A stretch of 64,000 bases of DNA. It comes from Gracilinema caldarium DSM 7334. GTDB taxonomy: Bacteria; Spirochaetota; Spirochaetia; Treponematales; Breznakiellaceae. The notes beneath the pieces were generated by a model that ran no database searches, was not told where the DNA came from, and saw nothing but the letters and a program-made list of their open reading frames with translations. Shown in pieces: positions 45,701-53,966 of this stretch (within the stretch, counting starts at the first letter, position 1; each line of letters starts with the position of its first letter). Both the position numbers and the translations under genes were made by a program. The DNA lies in the NCBI RefSeq assembly GCF_000219725.1, contig NC_015732.1, positions 2,734,972 to 2,798,971 of the forward strand. Direction: 5' to 3'.

Positions 45701-47359
45701 GTTTTTGGCGGTGGCCCCCTGGAACACCACATGGGAACCGATGGAACCTTCCATGGCCACCTTGGAAAGGTAGTTATCGGCTACCGAAAAGAGGGTTGCC
45801 ACCAGGAGTTCTTCTACCGCGTAACCTTCGTTCTGGTAGTTATTGAGGTCCCGCTCCATAAACACGGTACACCGGTCACTGGTAGCCGGTGCGGGATGTC
45901 CCAGGGCCCTGAGGGCATAGTCCCTGATGGGAACTCCGAGTTTCACCGCCTGTTCTTCTATAAAACTTCCCGTCCCTGCGGCACAGACCGTATTCATCTG
46001 GCTGAAAACGACAACCCCATCCTTAAGGACCGTAAACTTGGAATCCTGGCCGCCGATCTCGATAATGGTATCGACCTGGGGATCCAGTTCCACCGCCGCC
46101 CGGGCATGGGCGGTAATTTCGTCGATAACACCGTCGGCTCCGATAATGGCGCCGATCAGCTTTCGCCCCGATCCGGTCGTTGCACAGGCACGGACATCAA
46201 GGTTTACCCCTTCCTGGGCTTCTATAGCTTCCATGGCCTCTAAAAGTCCCTGCACCGCCCGAATCGGGTCCCCGGCGGTCCTGGTATAAAGCCCTGCCAG
46301 CATATTTCGGTTTTCATCGAGCAGGGCCGCCTTGGTGCTGGTGGAACCAATATCTATGCCCAGGTATACCGGCACTGTTCCCTGCGAAAGGGGGACATAG
46401 AGATCAATTTCGACCGGGTTTCGTTCACCCAGCCGGGTGGTTACCTGGTTGTAGCTTTTATAGGAACTAAAGTCCGGATAGTTTGCATTGTTCTTTTCCA
46501 AAGGTTGATGCACATAACGCCGTCGTTCTTCCTGTTTGCCCAGGATCTCTGCAGCAGATCTGGGCGGACGGGGGGTATCTTCGTTGCCAGCAACCTGCAG
46601 AGCCCGCTGAACCGCCCCGATGGCACCATAGAGGGCCGCCGATTCATCAACCATAATCTCAGCCCCTGCAAGGGCCGACAGGTGCTGTACAACCCGACGG
46701 TTCAGGGCAACCCCGCCTACCATGACGGTGGGGCTTGCAAGCTGTTCCGCGGGGAACAGGGTATCCGCAATGTTGCGGGCCAGTCCTGCACAGAGACCGT
46801 CAGAAATTTCCGAGAGGGCCCAGCCTTCCTGCTGAGCATGGATAAGGTCAGTTTTAGCAAACACAGAACAGCGGCTTGCGATGCGGGGTGTCTGGGGCCC
46901 CGACTGGGCGGCTAGTTCTGCAAGCCGGCCTGCAGACTCAATCGCAAGCCGCACCGCCTGCTGGTCGAGGAAACTTCCAGTCCCCGCCGCACAGGTGGAG
47001 TTGGCCTTCATTTTCCGGTATGAACCATCATCATTAAAGATGATACGGGCAAATTTTTCCGAACCCACAAGGAGTATGTTTTTCACATCGGGGTAACGCC
47101 GTTTAACCCCATCGATAAAGCAGATTTTGTTCTCAAACCGATGGTCTGCCAGCACAAAATAGGGGGTGCTGGAGGTTGCACTCACCAGCGAAAAGGTTTG
47201 ATAGGGACAATTCTGCAGGTACTGCTGAATTACCCCATAGGGATTTCCCTTGTGATAGGCATACAGTAAATCAAGGATCTGCAAATCCGCGTCCAACACA
47301 ACGATTTTTACTGTGGTAGAACCGCAGTCGATACCTAAGAAGGGATACTTCGTATTCAT
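42749..47359 (-). CDS. CoA-dehydratase activase-like fusion, two BadF/HgdC ATPase domains
   Basis: The 1536-residue protein has two ASKHA ATPase domains of the BadF/BadG/HgdC type (about 1-265, starting FLGIDCGSTTVKIVVLDADL, and about 330-600, starting LGIDIGSTSTKAALLDENRN). Each has the Fe-S cysteine motif (STCAAGTGSFLDQ and TVCAAGTGSFIEE). Next come an Ala/Val/Ser-rich linker (about 600-650), a cysteine motif CNGCTNNCKLHI, and a long C-terminal DUF2229/HgdB-like region with CGPDSFAIETFKEIL and APAFCCASLVTEGMSKA. Related proteins use ATP hydrolysis to push electrons into 2-hydroxyacyl-CoA dehydratases. This is the large stand-alone form with no assigned substrate. Confidence 0.8.
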   Translation of the reverse strand: MNTKYPFLGIDCGSTTVKIVVLDADLQILDLLYAYHKGNPYGVIQQYLQNCPYQTFSLVSATSSTPYFVLADHRFENKICFIDGVKRRYPDVKNILLVGSEKFARIIFNDDGSYRKMKANSTCAAGTGSFLDQQAVRLAIESAGRLAELAAQSGPQTPRIASRCSVFAKTDLIHAQQEGWALSEISDGLCAGLARNIADTLFPAEQLASPTVMVGGVALNRRVVQHLSALAGAEIMVDESAALYGAIGAVQRALQVAGNEDTPRPPRSAAEILGKQEERRRYVHQPLEKNNANYPDFSSYKSYNQVTTRLGERNPVEIDLYVPLSQGTVPVYLGIDIGSTSTKAALLDENRNMLAGLYTRTAGDPIRAVQGLLEAMEAIEAQEGVNLDVRACATTGSGRKLIGAIIGADGVIDEITAHARAAVELDPQVDTIIEIGGQDSKFTVLKDGVVVFSQMNTVCAAGTGSFIEEQAVKLGVPIRDYALRALGHPAPATSDRCTVFMERDLNNYQNEGYAVEELLVATLFSVADNYLSKVAMEGSIGSHVVFQGATAKNKALVAAFEERLKRSIAVSPYCHLTGAMGAVLQTLDDQAAQAKTVGAAATLSAVPASSASAASAAAVTVPAADSASVATTVTATGAADAAGTKFRGLGLSRETIAQRNDVCNGCTNNCKLHIITVQGEEIVYGYLCGRGAGDRTFVSKNKSGFDLLRERRHLLEQAVQSVSRHNQGQNGQGKQSLTGRLSNAVVNFSTSTIDLFNDALHQAADSVLKIRVPAEKDTAQNSSQATGQSALSSIRIGIPRALYMQEDSRLWQYFFQSLGFTVVMGEDTSASIGTGKRIAGADFCAPISMIHGQVQGLLEKADYVFLPIYLEAPRHGETVPEAEERRFFYCNYSQYTPTLVSVATDQGNRILKPLIYSSFGNDSEAIFELREMLRPILAGRGIDVPVPSVLERLYRQIKAIKAAYNKALVDLYQRVRPETDEFAIILTGRPYTALSRGLNKGIPDMFAQHGLKVFFHDMFPSPEIHHHDALLQAYHWYYASRVIETALYCRTKSTMYPVLVTSFKCGPDSFAIETFKEILDKARKPYLILQIDEHDSAVGYETRIEAAVRAFRNHFHSVQSTSLHTGPAVIQPAPIPGGQTSSKPKAEKIPFPRNKTVLLPNWDPLVVELLAAALRGHGIDAHVLEEKSEYIQHAMTHNSGQCIPVSVIAYEVMKYIETRKLDPQNTVLWMVKALWPCNIPLYPLQIESILRKAGKGMEAVQVFTGDLTFMDVSARMTLDAYYAYALGGLLRKIGTRIRPYETLPGATDAFIASALEKCATTLEKRQPMVPVIKDIAAGLSFIPRKEGKRPKVALFGDFYVRDNDIFNQDLIRSIERAGGEVVTTSYVEYLKATVDAFFDRLLIERRYGPWLGYRAVMMAIASVEKSLERQTGLALSEGPWTNRRRQDAYRYFGIRPEMSGENYDNALKLLKILDEHPDLALFVQAAPAFCCASLVTEGMSKAIENLTGVPVLSITYDGTGAQKNDVVEPYLAKYGT

Positions 47360-47434
47360 AATAGCTCTATCTTATCGAGAAGCCTTGCAGGGGGTCAATA
47401 TGACACTAAGACAACAACAGTCAAGTTTATTAAG

Positions 47435-47466
47435 GGACCCACTAAAAAATACAATTTTTAGAAGCG
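47435..47466. repeat. Hairpin upstream of the CoA activase, dispersed family
   Basis: CTAAAAA (47442-47448) pairs with TTTTTAG (47455-47461), preceded by GGGACC and followed by AAGCGTTATTAAA. The pattern matches the dispersed family (compare GGGACCTCTAAAA at 15505-15517). It lies in a leader or intergenic position. Confidence 0.5.
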
Positions 47467-47534
47467 TTATTAAATCGTATCCCCCCATCTATAGATGTAC
47501 TCATATTACAACAGTTTAAAGCCTATCTAAGCCT

Positions 47535-47737
47535 TTGAGGCTTGAGTGCCTCTTCCAGAACCTACAGCTTCGTTCATCTAGGTCAGCCTTCTTATCCGCT
47601 TCATACCGCTCCACCCACTTACGTACTGTCATAGTCGTGGGGCTATACTTCCTTTCTGTAGATTCAATACCCTTCTCTAAAGCTTCATGGACCATCTTGA
47701 GTTGTTACTCAACCAGTCTTTCCATTTCTTGATACAT
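47535..47737 (-). pseudogene. Transposase N-terminal (HTH) remnant
   Basis: The minus strand reads MYQEMERLVE, a stop, then QLKMVHEALEKGIESTERKY and SPTTMTVRKWVERYEADKKA. This is the helix-turn-helix start of an IS3/IS481-type transposase. It is cut by an in-frame TAA and lacks any catalytic core. Confidence 0.6.
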
Positions 47738-48185
47738 TCGTACTACTTATACTTTAGTTCTATCACTTGGAACCCTTCTCTTATGGTAATTCATATAATA
47801 GTATTTTTCCAAGCTTCGTTGGAGGCGCGTAGATCAAGGGGGTGCTATTATTTAGGAGCAGGAACCTTCACCAGAGGATCTTATATTGAGCTCATATCAA
47901 AGACACAGTGTACTAAACTTAATCACCCCTGTAATAAAGGCAAACCAAATGTAGCGATCACAATCCGTATTTCAGAATGAATACACAAAAGGAGGTTTAT
48001 CAACTTAGTAGTAAGCATCCTGGATAATTTAGGAAAAGGGCAGTAAAAGCTGCTTTCAAGACGAATCGAAAAGAAAAATCTAAAAAATATTCTTCTTCTC
48101 GTACCGCTAACCAGAGCCCGAACTTACTTATTTGAACAACTTCCACTGGAGAAGTGACGATTCCAGGCATTGACTATTTCCTCTA
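47738..48185. other. Gene-free decayed stretch
   Basis: About 450 bases without a supported gene. The open frame at 47687-47980 on the plus strand is opposite and partly over the transposase remnant and has no family character. The stretch probably contains further degraded mobile DNA. No RNA gene or promoter is convincing here. Confidence 0.5.
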
Positions 48186-49403
48186 TTACTCAAAATATGA
48201 AACTATAGCTTCCAGGAGCCGGCTGTCTGGAACACGGGAATCGGTGGCAAAGTGACTCAAGCCATCGATACGGATCAGGTCTGTTTCTACCGCCCGTTGT
48301 TGGATAAAGCGGGCATTATAAGTACTCTCGACCACCCTATCATGGACGGGCTGTATAATCCGGGTGGGCGGTAAGGGTATAGCGGTCTGTTTCTGTGCCC
48401 AGATGTTCCAGCGCACCAGTTCATCAAACCAATGGACCGGAAAGACCCGGAGCCCCAGAGGTGACTTTGCAAAGGCCCGGGTTTTCTGTACAAAGGGACC
48501 TAGTACCCAGCGGCCAAGACGGGCCATATGCCACCAGACAGGACGGATGAGAGGTGCATAGAACACCATACGGGTAAATCGGTTGGGATAACGGATAGAG
48601 TAGTCAACAAGAGCCAGGGCTCCAGTACTGTGACCAAAGGCAATAAGGGGTTCGGGAAGTTCATCAGAGAACAGGGGGAGTACCTGGTCAAGTACGGTTT
48701 GTACCATATCGCCGTAATCTGAAAAGGTCGTCACGTCTCCCCGCGGGCCTGTCGAAAGCCCATGACCAGGAAGGTCAACCAAAACCACCGCCCAGTTGCG
48801 GTTGAGCAGAGCCCCTGCAACGCCGGTCATGTAACTTGAATCGTTGGCATAACCATGGAACAGCAACGCTGTCCCCCGGGGATATTCTGTAGTTTTATAA
48901 AGAACCTGGATAAAAAGCTGTACATCCGCGGACCGCTGGGGTGCTTCCCGGAAAGGAACCCAGCCCAGGCGATAGACCAGGGCCCCCGCCCTGCCGGTCC
49001 CACCCGCGTCAAGATCATCGTCTGAATTGTCGCCAGAGGAGCTACCAGACTGTCCCCCTCCATCTCCTGAAGCTTCTGCACAGAACCTGCAGGTTTTGAA
49101 GATATTTTCCAGGAGCGAACGGCCATAATCCGCCAGGGGAGAGATTCTATCATAATTGATGTCCTCGCCGCCTGCTTCAGCGGTAACCCCCGTTGTGCCG
49201 GAGATCCCGCTAAGCCCCGGTGGTCCGCTTTCCCGGGACAATTGGGGAACCTCATTCCAGAGGGAGACCCGATATGCATTGGTTTCATCAACAAGAGGTT
49301 TTGTATTTGCACATGCTGTTATAAATATAAAACAGAACCATATCCCATAAACAACTTTGTTTTGCCACCTATGTTGTTTAAGATAATTATTGTTTAGAAA
49401 CAC
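48186..49403 (-). CDS. Alpha/beta hydrolase lipoprotein (lysophospholipase-like)
   Basis: The 405-residue lipoprotein (lipobox ITAC, Cys31) has a hydrolase fold from about residue 165: LFHGYANDSSYMTGVAGALL (oxyanion region), LVDLPGHGLSTGPRGDV, the nucleophile Ser259 in AFGHSTGALALVDY, PVHDRVV (Asp) and GLSHFATD (His). These features resemble monoacylglycerol lipase/lysophospholipase-type enzymes. Between the signal and the fold lies a disordered Gly/Ser/Asp-rich segment (about 58-140, with GSSSGDNSDDDLDAGGTG). It probably cleaves lipids or esters at the cell envelope. Confidence 0.82.
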   Translation of the reverse strand: MFLNNNYLKQHRWQNKVVYGIWFCFIFITACANTKPLVDETNAYRVSLWNEVPQLSRESGPPGLSGISGTTGVTAEAGGEDINYDRISPLADYGRSLLENIFKTCRFCAEASGDGGGQSGSSSGDNSDDDLDAGGTGRAGALVYRLGWVPFREAPQRSADVQLFIQVLYKTTEYPRGTALLFHGYANDSSYMTGVAGALLNRNWAVVLVDLPGHGLSTGPRGDVTTFSDYGDMVQTVLDQVLPLFSDELPEPLIAFGHSTGALALVDYSIRYPNRFTRMVFYAPLIRPVWWHMARLGRWVLGPFVQKTRAFAKSPLGLRVFPVHWFDELVRWNIWAQKQTAIPLPPTRIIQPVHDRVVESTYNARFIQQRAVETDLIRIDGLSHFATDSRVPDSRLLEAIVSYFE

Positions 49404-49520
49404 ACAGTTACACCTACTTATAATTACTATACCGATTTTTAAGATAAATCTCTGTTATGAGGGTCCTTCAAAGGATCAATAAATATGAAAGACCCTGTGT
49501 TTTTTATAATTGTTTCCCTC

Positions 49521-50060
49521 TTATTCGATTTTTTCTAAGGGAATACGAATTACCGAATAGTAATAAGACGCCCCAGCAATTTCTATCAAATTTTTAAAGA
49601 GTTCATCATTATTGGTAATTCTACCAAGTCTCCACGTGGCAAAACGATATTGATCCTGACTCATTTTTTCATGCATTTGCCATCCATCAGGGTAAAATAC
49701 TAAAGTGCCTATAGTCAAATCTGCTTTTTCTACTTTTCTTGTTAAAATAACCTTACTCGTCCATCCCTTAACACCATCTTCTATAAAAAGAACTTCTGCC
49801 TGATTTTTTGTTTCCTTGGAAGCAGGGGTAATCACCCTCGCTAAATAGAATCTTCCATTATTAGATTGATCTTGAGGACTTAAACATAAAACCTCATCTT
49901 TTTTAAAATCCATAACTTCAGATGAAGAAGCTGTTGCAGCGGCCCCAGACAAATTCGGACCTGGAATATTTACTGAAACACCAGGAACTGGCATACTACC
50001 ACAACTATCTAGTAATATTATAATTATTAACAAACCCGTGAGAAGTACACTTCTTTTCAT
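49521..50060 (-). CDS. Putative lipoprotein, paralogue of the one at 41991-42668
   Basis: The 179-residue protein has a lipobox (LLDSC) and a Pro/Gly/Ala-rich linker, then a domain with VLCLSPQDQSNNGRFYLARV, ITPASKETKNQAEVLFIEDG and TIGTLVFYPDGW. These align with the lipoprotein at 41991-42668, showing the two form a small local family of unknown function. AAAGGAG precedes the ATG. The shared core may bind a peptide or carbohydrate in the envelope, but that is a guess. Confidence 0.75.
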   Translation of the reverse strand: MKRSVLLTGLLIIIILLDSCGSMPVPGVSVNIPGPNLSGAAATASSSEVMDFKKDEVLCLSPQDQSNNGRFYLARVITPASKETKNQAEVLFIEDGVKGWTSKVILTRKVEKADLTIGTLVFYPDGWQMHEKMSQDQYRFATWRLGRITNNDELFKNLIEIAGASYYYSVIRIPLEKIE

Positions 50061-50300
50061 AGCAACACTCCTTTATCAGAATAAGAATGATAATTTGCCT
50101 CAGGATCATATGATTCATAACCATGTACCACATGATTCGAGGTTTACCTTTATAAGTATATTGCTAATATTAAAGAAATCTAGAGAAAATAATTCCTTTT
50201 TTTTAAAACCCTTCTAAAGTACAGTTAATACCAGCATTACGTTTGTTCACAGCTTGTACTAAGCATTAAATTATAGTATATTGTTTAAGGGATCATTATT

Positions 50301-51494
50301 ATGAGAATAAATAATAATAACTTTCAGCGGAATGCCAATATCTCAATGGTCGCCCAGACCATTTGGCGAAAACCTGGCATCAGCCGCATTGAGATAGCCC
50401 GAGAACTCAAGCTGTATCGTTCAACTGTAACTAACATTATCCAGACACTTATCGATGCCCAGGTAGTCTATGAAGCCGAAGAAGGAGAAGTTACGAGTCA
50501 GGGTGGTAGGCGCCCTATACTACTTAGAATTAATGAGCACATGGGATGTGTATTAGGCTTAGAACTACAGATTGATAGGTTCCGTGCGGTAGTTGTAGAT
50601 GTCTATGGTACCACGTTGCATCAGATAGAAGGTCCCGTACAAAATAAAGATTTTCCCTTAGCCTTTAGTGAAGTAGTGGAACGGATGCGGCCGGTGGTAG
50701 AGAGCACTCGACTCCCCCTTTTAGGGATCTGTGCTGGCCTTCCAGGCATTGTTAACCCCGATGAATGCATCATTCTCAAGTCAGACCCTTTCAAATTGGA
50801 AAATTACCACTTCGGAAAGGAAGTCGGTTGTACCTATCCGGTACCGGTACTCATCGAGAATGATGCCAATTGCTGTGCCTGGGAAGCTCTGGCCCGGTAT
50901 CGAGACCCACCATTACAGGACTTTCTCTGTGTATTGATAGAACATCATGGATACAATACGACCACCGGTCTTGGTCCTGGCATGGGAGTAGGTATGGCCT
51001 TGGTTCTTGGCGGAAAGCTCCATTATGGGAAACGCTATGCCGCAGGAGAGTTTACCAGTGTACTCTGGCGACCCGGCGACGGCAGCCAGTTTGGAATGAA
51101 TTTTCAGGAAATGGCCCGGATTCAACAGGATGATGGGGTATACAAAACCTTTATTGCGGAACTTTTCGAGAGCTTAAAACCGGTGGTTTCTGTTTTTGAT
51201 CCGGAAACAATGTTCCTCCATGGCGATATCTGTACCCGGCAAGACCTGGTACAAACTGTTTATGATGAACAGCTCGATGGATTAAAGAAAGTGATGGACC
51301 GGGTCGACTGCAGGCTCGAGTTTTCTTCCGGCGGCCGAATGGATGTCGCCCATGGGGCTGCCTCCATGTTCCTGGGAAAACTCTTTTCGGTGCCCGAACT
51401 TTCCGATGTTCGCGGGTACCTCAGAATCGACTGGGACGATGTGTTTACCCTGATTGCCCAGGGACATACCAGAAAAGAACCTAGCAAGCAATGA
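50301..51494 (+). CDS. ROK-family transcriptional regulator
   Basis: The 397-residue protein has an N-terminal winged HTH (about 15-75, RKPGISRIEIARELKLYRST) and a ROK sugar-kinase-like fold, with GICAGLPGIVNPDE and IENDANCCAWEAL. ROK regulators such as NagC and XylR bind amino sugars or xylose to control catabolic genes. It stands directly before nagA and nagB and is the likely N-acetylglucosamine-6-phosphate-responsive regulator of those genes. The typical ROK zinc-binding CXCGXXGC motif is not visible in the expected central position. Confidence 0.85.
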   Translation: MRINNNNFQRNANISMVAQTIWRKPGISRIEIARELKLYRSTVTNIIQTLIDAQVVYEAEEGEVTSQGGRRPILLRINEHMGCVLGLELQIDRFRAVVVDVYGTTLHQIEGPVQNKDFPLAFSEVVERMRPVVESTRLPLLGICAGLPGIVNPDECIILKSDPFKLENYHFGKEVGCTYPVPVLIENDANCCAWEALARYRDPPLQDFLCVLIEHHGYNTTTGLGPGMGVGMALVLGGKLHYGKRYAAGEFTSVLWRPGDGSQFGMNFQEMARIQQDDGVYKTFIAELFESLKPVVSVFDPETMFLHGDICTRQDLVQTVYDEQLDGLKKVMDRVDCRLEFSSGGRMDVAHGAASMFLGKLFSVPELSDVRGYLRIDWDDVFTLIAQGHTRKEPSKQ

Positions 51495-51500
51495 ACCTAC

Positions 51501-51531
51501 AAAGCCGTTACTAAGTCAAAGGCGGCTTTTT
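51501..51531 (+). terminator. Possible terminator between ROK gene and nagA
   Basis: AAAGCCG (51501-51507) pairs with CGGCTTT (51523-51529), followed by two more T residues. It lies soon after the ROK stop, with a second weaker stem around CACAGG/CCTGTG downstream. It may lower read-through into nagA rather than block it. Confidence 0.4.
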
Positions 51532-51601
51532 AAAGAAGTCTGCTAAATAAGCTCACAGGGCTCGTTCAGCAGCCTGTGCAAGAAGTGCAAGGGAGTTACC
51601 A

Positions 51602-52771
51602 ATGGGATCATTGTGTTTATATAACGGTACCGTCCTCACCGGTTTTGCGGCCATGGAGCACTGTGCAGTGCTGATAGAAGGGGGCGTTATTTCCGATGTC
51701 TTTTCCCAGCGTCGTTTTGAACAAAAACGATTCAGCGCCGATGTTCAACTCATCGATACGGGCGGCACGTATATCGTACCGGGATTCATCGACACTCACA
51801 TCCATGGCTTTGGCGGCTTTGGCACCGACGATGCAAGCACCGAATCGGTTGTGGAAATGTCCCGGCTCCTGGCAGGATACGGAGTCACCGCTTTTAATCC
51901 AACCCTCTACCCTGCGGAACCCAAGGCCATGCTCGAAGCAGTCAGAAAGGTATCCGCCGCTATAGGAAAGGAATCGGGAGCTAAAATCATGGGGCTTCAC
52001 CTGGAAGGCCCCTTTATTTCACCGGAGCGGCTCGGGGTCCAGCGACCGGAAACCTTAAGCCCCGTAGACCTATCCTTTATGGAACAGCTCTGGGAAGCCT
52101 CCGGGGGCCACATTGTCAACATGACCGTTGCCCCAGAACTGAAAAACATGCGAGAACTGGCCCTGTTCTGCGTCAAAAAAGGAATTGTGTTACAGGCGGG
52201 CCACACCAATGCTAACTATGAAAACATGGTCGAGGGCATGCAGGTCGGGATCTTGCACACCACCCACCTCTTTAATGCCATGAGCAAACTGGACCACCGG
52301 AACCCAAACGCGGTTGGTGCGGTCCTTATCCACCCGGAGATGTCCTGCGAAATCATCGCCGACGGGGTTCATGTACATCCTGACCTCTTTACCCTGCTCC
52401 GCCGGGACAAGCCAATCGATAAGATTGTTCTCGTAACCGACGCATTAAAACCAACGGAACAACAAACGGGCCCCTTTATCGCCAATGGGGAAGAGGTCCT
52501 GCTGAGAGACGGAGTGTTCCATCGTAAGATTGATGATGTGATCGCCGGCTCGAGTCTTACCATGATTCGGGGCATCCAAAACCTGGTACGCTTTGGCTTC
52601 TCTTTGGAAGAAGCAGTCAAAGCCGCCAGCACCAATCCAGCCCAGGTCATGCGCTTTGCCCGCCGGGGAACCATCATTCCCGGAAACGAAGCAGACCTGG
52701 TGGTATTCAACAGCCAGTTTCAGGTCCTTGCCACCGTCGTTGGAGGCAGCCTTAAAAAGAATCTATTATAG
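51602..52771 (+). CDS. nagA: N-acetylglucosamine-6-phosphate deacetylase
   Basis: NagA removes the acetyl group from GlcNAc-6-P to give GlcN-6-P. The 389-residue amidohydrolase has the metal and substrate motifs VPGFIDTHIHGFGGFGTDDA, GLHLEGPFISPERLGVQ, QAGHTNANYE, THLFNAMSKLDHRNP and LVTDALKPT. Length and order of motifs are standard. It precedes nagB by 58 bases and follows the ROK regulator, forming a typical nag catabolic unit. Confidence 0.93.
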   Translation: MGSLCLYNGTVLTGFAAMEHCAVLIEGGVISDVFSQRRFEQKRFSADVQLIDTGGTYIVPGFIDTHIHGFGGFGTDDASTESVVEMSRLLAGYGVTAFNPTLYPAEPKAMLEAVRKVSAAIGKESGAKIMGLHLEGPFISPERLGVQRPETLSPVDLSFMEQLWEASGGHIVNMTVAPELKNMRELALFCVKKGIVLQAGHTNANYENMVEGMQVGILHTTHLFNAMSKLDHRNPNAVGAVLIHPEMSCEIIADGVHVHPDLFTLLRRDKPIDKIVLVTDALKPTEQQTGPFIANGEEVLLRDGVFHRKIDDVIAGSSLTMIRGIQNLVRFGFSLEEAVKAASTNPAQVMRFARRGTIIPGNEADLVVFNSQFQVLATVVGGSLKKNLL

Positions 52772-52829
52772 GTACGCTTCTTAAAACAAACCAAGCTGTG
52801 AGAAGCAACCTACAACTAAGGAGTGTGAC

Positions 52830-53630
52830 ATGCGTCTTGTTATCCAGCCGAATTACGAAGCAGTCAGCCGATGGACCGCCCAGTACATTTCACAACGAAT
52901 CAGAGATTATAAGCCGACCAAAACCAGGCCCTTTGTTCTTGGGCTTCCTACCGGATCAAGCCCCCTGGGGGTTTATAAGGAACTTATCACCATGTATAAG
53001 GCCGGGGAGATATCCTTTGCCCATGTGGTAACCTTTAATATGGATGAATATCTCGGCCTCGATGCCCAACACCCCCAGAGTTACCACCGTTTTATGTGGG
53101 AAAATTTCTTTTCTCATATCGATATTGATGAACGGAATGTCCATATTTTAAACGGTATGGCCCCGGATCCGGCCAAAGAATGCGCCGATTACGAACAGGC
53201 CATCGCGGCCGCTGGCGGTATTGAACTCTTCCTCGGAGGTGTAGGGGTCGACGGGCACCTGGCCTTTAACGAACCGGGCTCGTCCCTCTCCTCCCGAACC
53301 AGAGATAAGGAACTAACCCTGGATACCCGGCTTGTCAACGCCCGGTTTTTTAATGGGGATGTAAGCCAGGTGCCCGTCGCGGCCCTCACGGTCGGAATCG
53401 GCACCGTATTGGACGCCCGGGAAGTGGTCGTTATCGCCAACGGCCACAACAAGGCCCGGGCCCTCCATGCAGCTATCGAAGGAGGCATTAACCACATGTG
53501 GCCCATATCGGCCCTGCAGATGCACCAGCGGGCCATCATCGTCTGCGATGATGCGGCCACCGATGAGCTTAAGGTAGGTACAGTCCGCTACTTTATGGAT
53601 ATCGAAAAGGCAAACCGCATTCCCGGCTGA
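52830..53630 (+). CDS. nagB: Glucosamine-6-phosphate deaminase
   Basis: NagB converts GlcN-6-P to fructose-6-P and ammonia. The 266-residue protein shows LGLPTGSSPLGVYKEL, TFNMDEYLGL (catalytic Asp), FLGGVGVDGHLAFNEPGSS (catalytic His) and SALQMHQRAIIVCDDAAT. The start is ATG 52830 with AAGGAG seven bases upstream. The product feeds glycolysis, so the nagA-nagB unit lets the cell use GlcNAc from chitin or peptidoglycan. Confidence 0.95.
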   Translation: MRLVIQPNYEAVSRWTAQYISQRIRDYKPTKTRPFVLGLPTGSSPLGVYKELITMYKAGEISFAHVVTFNMDEYLGLDAQHPQSYHRFMWENFFSHIDIDERNVHILNGMAPDPAKECADYEQAIAAAGGIELFLGGVGVDGHLAFNEPGSSLSSRTRDKELTLDTRLVNARFFNGDVSQVPVAALTVGIGTVLDAREVVVIANGHNKARALHAAIEGGINHMWPISALQMHQRAIIVCDDAATDELKVGTVRYFMDIEKANRIPG

Positions 53631-53681
53631 ACCTTGTCTCAGTTAGCCCTTGTAGCAAAAGAAACTGGCGGCACAAAAAAC

Positions 53682-53710
53682 TTGAAACTTTTCAAAAGTT
53701 TATATATGCT
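53682..53710 (+). promoter_or_regulatory. Candidate promoter for the mgtE leader
   Basis: TTGAAA (53682-53687) and TATGCT (53705-53710) are spaced by 17 bases. The same stretch contains an inverted repeat (AAACTTGAAA with TTTCAAAAGTTT) that may also end nagB transcription or serve as an operator. A second possible -10, TATAAT, is at 53762-53767. Confidence 0.4.
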
Positions 53711-53792
53711 GTAAAAACAACATAGAGAGCCACGTGCTTTTGGTACGGCTTTTCTTTTGCCGTATAATCCCATCGAGAGAAGGAGGAAAGGT

Positions 53793-53912
53793 ATGAACGA
53801 TTCCGACGGCCCTGGTAGTAGTCAGCCCCCGGAACCTCACTTATGTGTTCAACTTTGTTCAACACAACGTTCTAAACCGGAAGCCCTCCTCCTCTTGTCT
53901 GCCTGTCTCTGA
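53793..53912 (+). CDS. Small ORF in the mgtE leader (39 codons)
   Basis: The ORF begins MNDSDGPGSSQPPEPHLCVQ and ends LLLLSACL before a TGA. It has an excellent ribosome-binding site (AAGGAGGAAAGGT before the ATG), better than those of many real genes in the window. It ends 59 bases before mgtE. It is rich in Pro at its start and Leu at its end, with no known domain. Codons 32-34 overlap the pyrimidine tract that can pair with the mgtE ribosome-binding site, so its translation may control mgtE. It is too short to prove as coding by sequence alone. Confidence 0.4.
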   Translation: MNDSDGPGSSQPPEPHLCVQLCSTQRSKPEALLLLSACL

Positions 53913-53966
53913 ATTGTAGACCGACCAACCAGCAGGAGTGCTTCCGAATGTAATCACTATAGGAGG
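53878..53966 (+). promoter_or_regulatory. Possible regulatory RNA structure before mgtE
   Basis: CGGAAGC (53878-53884) pairs with GCTTCCG (53940-53946), extended by CTCC (53886-53889) with GGAG (53935-53938), one mismatch between. Separately, CCTCCT in 53885-53893 is complementary to the mgtE Shine-Dalgarno AGGAGG (53961-53966) and also to the small ORF's own AGGAGG (53781-53786). Alternative pairing could couple leader translation to mgtE expression. It does not match the M-box magnesium riboswitch consensus as I remember it. Confidence 0.35.

Noticed and set aside
45020-46243. 407-codon plus-strand ORF opposite the CoA activase
   Set aside because: It is a Gly/Arg-rich shadow frame over a clear ATPase domain.
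47535-47980. Plus-strand ORFs at 47535-47732 and 47687-47980
   Set aside because: They lie opposite or beyond a transposase remnant and show no protein-family character.
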